DNA of 64,000 nt from Ancylostoma caninum (Eukaryota > Nematoda > Chromadorea > Rhabditida > Ancylostomatidae). A program made the translations under genes and the position numbers. The stretch is taken from NCBI GenBank assembly GCA_037903475.1, contig JBAJFG010000384.1:3053001-3117000 (forward strand), read 5' to 3'. The notes below the pieces were generated by a model that was not told the origin of the DNA, made no database searches, and saw nothing but the letters and a program-made list of their open reading frames with translations. Positions 58,966 through 64,000 of the stretch are shown piece by piece (positions within the stretch are counted from its first letter, which is position 1; every line of letters starts with the position of its first letter).

Positions 58966-60630
58966 GTGGTATGCATGAAAGTTCCGGCTCAGAAAGGCTT
59001 TCGCGCGAAGACCCGGAACGGAAATTCCATTCCCGGAGGTTCCCGCCACAAAGCCTTCCAGCCGGAGCCTTCCGGCACGAATGATGGGTACCTCACTGTT
59101 GTTTACTACCAGGGTGCCAGGGTGTTTTGATTGAATGCACGCGAAATCACTTCATTTTAACTCGTGATTCAAACATGTAATAAGCCGTGTGTGGTCGTTG
59201 ATACCTCGGAACAAAGCAGAGAATCTCCATTTAGGCCAGTCTATACTAGATGCTTGTGCCAGTCGCGCCTCAGATGCAAACAACTGTTTATAGAGGATTT
59301 TCCAAGGAGGGGGATCAACGTGGCATGCTCCTCTTGAATGAGAACACCGCGCGGACGCCATGAATGGGTGCTATGCGTTTACATGCGTACTTCACGTGCT
59401 GTATCAAGAATGCAACTGGGCAGATTCTTCGTCTTGCGCGCGTCAGACGACCGCATCTACTATAAAATGCCTTTTTCAAATAGAAAAGGGCGTGCTGACA
59501 AGGTCATATGCAACAGCGAAGGGTGTAGGTTGAGTACAGGATATGCAAAAAGTCTCTGGGCAACATAGTTGCTAACTAAAAACATGCAGGAGAGGAAATT
59601 TGAAGAATTAATGGCGATTAGCTGTCTGTAATCTAGTTATGAACATAAATATCACTTTTGAATATTGATGAAGGTATTGATTTGAGTATTGGTGAAGGTA
59701 TTTGAGTATTAGTGATTTGAGTACCAATTTTGAATTTTTTTGAATTTCTTCTCTCATAGGCGGATTTCACATTCGGGCACTTAGCAGCAGCCCGCCTCAG
59801 ACCGCAACAACGAGTGCACAGAAAGCTTATATTTCCCGTTTTTTCTCAGAAAGAACAGTTTAGCTTCGATCTGAGATGAGAAATAAGGTGGCAAAGCTTT
59901 CGGGCATCTTTCGAGCCTCAGGCTGCTCCTTGCCGGGTTCAGATGGGCAAACCTAATTAGTGCATGCTAATTACCGGTTCACAGAGTGAAAAAATCACCT
60001 CATAAAGTGTTCCTTAGTTTCTAGTGCAAAAACGTGGACACGCAATTCTGAACCACAGGTTGATGCAGAAGTTTTTCAGAAAAAATCACCTCATAAAGTG
60101 ATGCTTGTTTTTTCTACTGTAAAATATGGACAAGCAATTCTAAATCTACACTTATTATTAGGTTGATGCAAAAGTTCTCTCTGTTTTTTTTTCAGGTAAG
60201 CACTTTCTGAAGCATTTTCTCTGCCTCTTGTTGAATTATTGCCGTACAATCCAACTCATGCTGCAAATTCGAAGCAGTATACTAATCATTACATATCACC
60301 GATTGTTGGTCAAGAAAATCGAAGATGTTTCAACTGAAAACGCTCAGGAGGCAAAAGGCCCATTTCTTTTGCTCCACCAAAATCAGCTCCTAGGAGCTGT
60401 CTTAAAGTGCAATGACTTGCTTGCAAGTGGTTCAAGGCTCGCAACGTTTTTTTAAGTAATTTTGCGGTATGGGTGCCTCTTGCTACCCAAGAAAAGAATC
60501 GTCAAACATGCCGAATCAGAAAAGCCAGTCTCAGATTTTTCCGTTTCGCGGCTTCTCGTGTTCTGAGCATAGGGTGCCACCGATCTGCTCATAGATAAAC
60601 AAGTGTCATTCTCTACTTCGGACCAAATAA
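58966..60630. other. No gene; degenerate mariner ends and a short tandem
   Basis: AGGTTGATGCA occurs at about 60057 and TTAGGTTGATGCAAAAG at 60160, solo mariner-type ends. 59655-59740 repeats TGAGTATTGGTGAAGG. 58966-58990 shares TGGTATGCATGAAAGTTCCG (inverted) with 62217-62246. Confidence 0.45.
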
Positions 60631-60639
60631 CGCATGCAA

Positions 60640-61370
60640 ATAAAAGATCCGAATTTTTTCAAACATCGAAATGCGGATATTCGAGAAAACGCCACTCTCA
60701 AATTTATTCGAAATTCGACTTCTCGAAAAAAAATCGACCTTTGAATATATTCGAAGTTCGACTATTTAAAAAAGCCCACATCCGAGTCTACTCACAATTC
60801 AAATATTGTGTGTTTCACCAGGGAACGTAGCTGCGAAGATATTAGAGAAAGAGAAAACGCGAGAAATAGTGCCGTATTCGAAGAGACAGGCGAAAAATGC
60901 AGACCATAGGCGCAAATACTGAATTATTTTGAATCTAAATCATTCGGTATTCGAATATTCGAGATGAGTGCACTTTTGAAATCATTTGGTTCGACTTCTT
61001 CTTGAATAACGGAATAATTTCTCTTCTTTCCTAGCCTCTAAACATCGCGTAATTTTGTAAACCTAGTAGTTCGCAAATAGTGAATGATCAGCATGGTTTT
61101 GATTTATCTTTTTTTTCTGAATGCTTGATGTGAACTATACATTGGACCAATTAAAAACCAAAAAATTTTCTTTAACTTTCATTGGTAATCTAGGGAACAA
61201 TGTAAACATGCAGATAATTAAAAATGTGACAAGTCCTTAAGCGTTTCTTTGCTCTCTACGTTGATCCTTAGTGTTGGAACGTTCGAATTTTTCATTTGGT
61301 CGAAGTATTCGATATTTGAAAGCTAAAACATTCTATTTGGAATAAGTGGAAAATTTAAACGTTCCAACAT
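60640..61370. repeat. Decayed TTCGAA-type repeats resembling the hAT 3' flank
   Basis: ATTCGAAATTCGACTTCTCG, TATATTCGAAGTTCGAC and GTATTCGAATATTCGAG recall the 3190-3550 unit. Possibly a remnant of a related hAT element; no transposase motif is present. Confidence 0.45.
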
Positions 61371-61609
61371 TGCAGACCAACACAGTACTGTACGATACGG
61401 TTTTGTTCGGTTTTTTTTTTCGGACCAATGTATAGTGTGAGCACAGAGTAAAAATGTGCATAACTTTTCAAGAATCTACTAATCAGTGTCCCCCTCTTTT
61501 GCCCCCCCCCCCTCCGCTCCCGAGAATGGTTCGCCACATTTTTGAAATCACTTCACAATACGGATAAAAATCTCTAATAAATAACTGAACCAAACGCCGC
61601 CTGGGACCT

Positions 61610-61890
61610 GTCCCAGGCCGATTTTGCAACCCTGAGCGCCGGCGCATCCGTGACGCCACAGTGGACCCGTCCCAGGCCTATTTTGCGAAACTCAGCACCG
61701 GCGCACCCATGACGCCACTTCGGGCCCGTCCCAGGCCGATTTTGCGAAACTCAGCACTGGCGCACCCACGATGCCACGGTGGACCCGTCCCAGGCCGATT
61801 TTGCGAAACTCAGCACCGGCGCACCCATGACGCCACGGTGGACCCGTCCCAGGCCGATTTTGCGAAACTCAGCGCCTCCGCACCCATGAA
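61610..61890. repeat. 59-bp minisatellite in H1e
   Basis: Five units of GGACCCGTCCCAGGCCGATT, TTGCGAAACTCAGCACCGGC, GCACCCATGACGCCACGGT, the most homogeneous array in the window. Confidence 0.9.
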
Positions 61891-62650
61891 GTTGGAATAT
61901 GAAGGTCAAACGATGTAAAGGAGCATCCTCGGGTACTCCGTACCAGCTCATCTTTGTGTTGGTACGATCGGAAGCTCTCAGGAACCTCATCTGGAAGTTA
62001 GTTCCTGGCCCGGTACCTATTACCTTCCGAAAATTCGTGGACGATGTCGCGGGAAGCTCTCAGGAAGCTAGCTGGAATCTGTAGAGCTTCCGAAAGGAAT
62101 GGCCGGAAGCTCACAAGGACACAGTCGGGATGAACTTCGGAACCTTGCAAATGTAAACAGACTGCTTACAATATCGCGCTCGAACTCCACGAAACTACCG
62201 GGTATTTATCGGAATCTTCGGAACTTTCGTGCATACCACCCCTGTTCTCCCTTCAATGGAAACTCTTCCCCTACCGAGCGCCGACGCACCTCTGACATAG
62301 CTCTAGGCTCGTTTCATGTCACCTTCTCCACCATCTGTGTGGGCGCAACCCCCATCCATGTCATCCCTCGTCCGCCTGGTTCCTAGTCTTCGTTATAAAA
62401 CTGTCCTGCCCCTCTGTTTCCTTTTCTACTGTCATGTAATCATAGGCCTATCTCACTCATTTCGACCGTGTTGAAAACAACTGTCGGCCATTAACATGTC
62501 TGAACATGACAAATGTGGCCCAAAACACCTTTAAATCAAGGTAAAGATCAAAATTAGCAACTTTTTTGTACATAACTCGATGCGCTGGGCAAAATGGTGC
62601 CGGTAGTTTTTGTCGACAGTGGCTGGTTCTCCTGTATATATATATATATA

Positions 62651-63187
62651 CAGGGGGGGCCATAAGTTATTGTACAACGTTTGCTGGCCCATTTCTCCGC
62701 AGTAGTAAAATATTTTTTGCCGCACTAGGCACTGTTTAATAGAGCTGGATTTGCTCTATCTTTTGATCACAAAAACCTCCTGGATACTTCCAAGATAACG
62801 AAAAAAGTTTATCGGAAACATTCATTGCAGACTTTCGGTGCCGCAAAATGCACTAACTCTGCCCGCAATTTCCGAGCAAAACAGCCACAAAAACAGTTTG
62901 ATATTTTTAGAAAGAGCATTCTTTGCTCTTTAAGATGCATCTAGGCAGTACACCCCACTTTAGAGATTTGGTGGATTTTTCGTAAAAAATTTCCACATCA
63001 ACCCGCTTTTTTCAAAAACCTGTTCTAAGTCCAACTGCTCCAAAGCAAAACTCTCCCGGGAAACCGGGTTTTAACTGTAAGATACTTTGATCCCTGCTCT
63101 ATTCGGCAGCGAAAAGAGCAGGATAATCCATGTGTTGCTGGTGGAGAAATAAATGAGCAAACGTTGTACAATAACTTATGGCCCCCC

Positions 63188-63190
<3 letters not shown>
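62651..63190. mobile_element. 540-bp Tc/mariner-type MITE in a TA microsatellite
   Basis: A perfect 35-bp inverted repeat (CAGGGGGGGCCATAAGTTAT, TGTACAACGTTTGCT), then 5 mismatches and 8 more matching bp. TA on both sides is expected, as the target is a (TA)n tract. No coding capacity. Confidence 0.85.

Positions 63191-63248
<58 letters not shown>
63191..63248. repeat. (TA)n microsatellite, with (CA)n beside it
   Basis: About 28 TA units followed by interrupted CA repeats to 63280. Part of Helitron copy e. Confidence 0.9.
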
Positions 63249-63249
<1 letters not shown>

Positions 63250-63311
63250 GCACACACGCACGCACACGCACACACACACAGACATAAAATGCCAATTAAT
63301 ATTAACCATGA

Positions 63312-64000
63312 TTATGCGCTTTTTATAGTCATAATCGCTCTGGAAATTTCTCTTATAACAAAGTTTATTGAGTCTCTTATTGTCATATTCACTGTAAAAA
63401 GGGCATTTATTGTTTGAACTGAACTGTCTCTTTCACAATTTGAGCGGACTTCCTACTCACAAAAGCATCTATTTCGGTTCCTGACACAGAATATGGCGTC
63501 TTTAACTCTGTATGTGCCCTAATAGCAATAGATTCCTACCTCAGAAATCGTTTTTGAGATTTTTATGGTGAGAAAATCAGTGTGAGCTGGCGTGAACGAT
63601 GATATACATGACAGGCCTCAAAAAGGGTGACCCTGTTTCTTAAGAGGCCATGTCTGAATCAAGAAAGCGGAAGCTTTTGCGAAATAGGGGTAGGGGATAA
63701 CCAGAGGCTTCCTTACAAATGCTGGCACATCAGCGCAACCCAGTTTTGTATTGGAGTTGTTATCTAGTATGTTCCCACTCTCACGCTGTTTTGTAGATGT
63801 GCAAGGGTTGTTTCCACAGCTGGTTTGATTGACAGCGATTTATGGAAGAACCTCGCACCTGAGAAGCGTGACAAATGGTTTCCAAACATCCCTTTTTTTG
63901 CATCATGAATCGCGATCATGGGCCCTTCGAGTGAAAAGTTTCACCTCATTTCCAAGTTTACGATCTGTAAAAAATTAGAGTTGCCGGAAGCCTGCCTGCT
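63312..64000. other. No recognisable gene
   Basis: No repeat ends or convincing frames to the window edge. Confidence 0.45.

Larger units (their letters stand above)
61590..63311 (-). mobile_element. Helitron-like element, family H1, copy e, split by a MITE
   Basis: On the minus strand it starts A|TCATGGTTAATATTAATTG (63311), matching copy c exactly in form. It passes a TG/TA tract, the MITE at 62651-63190, the conserved 170-bp block (62640-62460) and the minisatellite (61890-61610). The 3' end is less sure: palindrome GCCTGGGACAGGTCCCAGGC, then GGCGTTTGG|T at 61590 (TTGG for CTGG). Confidence 0.55.

Overview
The window is animal nuclear DNA, most likely from a strongylid (hookworm-type) nematode. 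The hAT gene has ten short GT-AG introns of 53-70 bp. The rest is a dense mix of degenerate transposons: mariner-type ends, Helitrons with minisatellites, TTAA-flanked MITEs and a Penelope-like fragment. There are no operons or ribosome-binding sites of bacterial type. The organism is inferred; nothing in the window names it.

Layout. 1-3.6 kb: an apparently intact 11-exon BED/hAT transposase gene (251-2811) followed by a 42-bp AT-rich tandem repeat. 4.2-7.9 kb: a TTAA MITE, a dispersed repeat (called X here) and a TA-flanked element inserted in one X copy. 7.9-10.6 kb: two minus-strand non-autonomous Helitrons, one with a recognisable empty insertion site. 10.9-18.2 kb: GC-rich foldback MITEs, hairpins, a Tc/mariner-type element and two long palindromes. 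19.1-20.4 kb: a Helitron-like element carrying 562 bp of pure TG dinucleotide.

22.9-34.4 kb is the most interesting part. Three paralogous single-exon genes encode secreted 55-58-aa peptides that end in C-N-G-R-x-C-S (22948-23115 minus, 32126-32293 minus, 34163-34339 plus). They share TATA position, an E-box-containing upstream block and a 3'-UTR motif. Two further copies of the upstream block lack a gene and may be relics. A mariner copy (21.5-22.8 kb) and a truncated one (29.9-30.4 kb) lie in the same stretch.

35.7-40.4 kb: a decayed autonomous Helitron helicase, broken up by a ~1-kb inverted-repeat insertion, two TTAA MITEs that share one TTAA, and a foldback MITE. 41.4-52.3 kb: a 173-bp tandem duplication, mariner relics and a Penelope-like reverse transcriptase fragment. 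53.9-63.3 kb: further Helitron-like copies sharing hairpin plus CTRR ends and a ~50-60 bp minisatellite, a TIR element rich in CCGG, and a 540-bp MITE inside a TA microsatellite inside a Helitron.

Apart from the hAT gene and the three small peptides, I could not support any intact protein-coding gene. Many long open frames here are translations of repeats.
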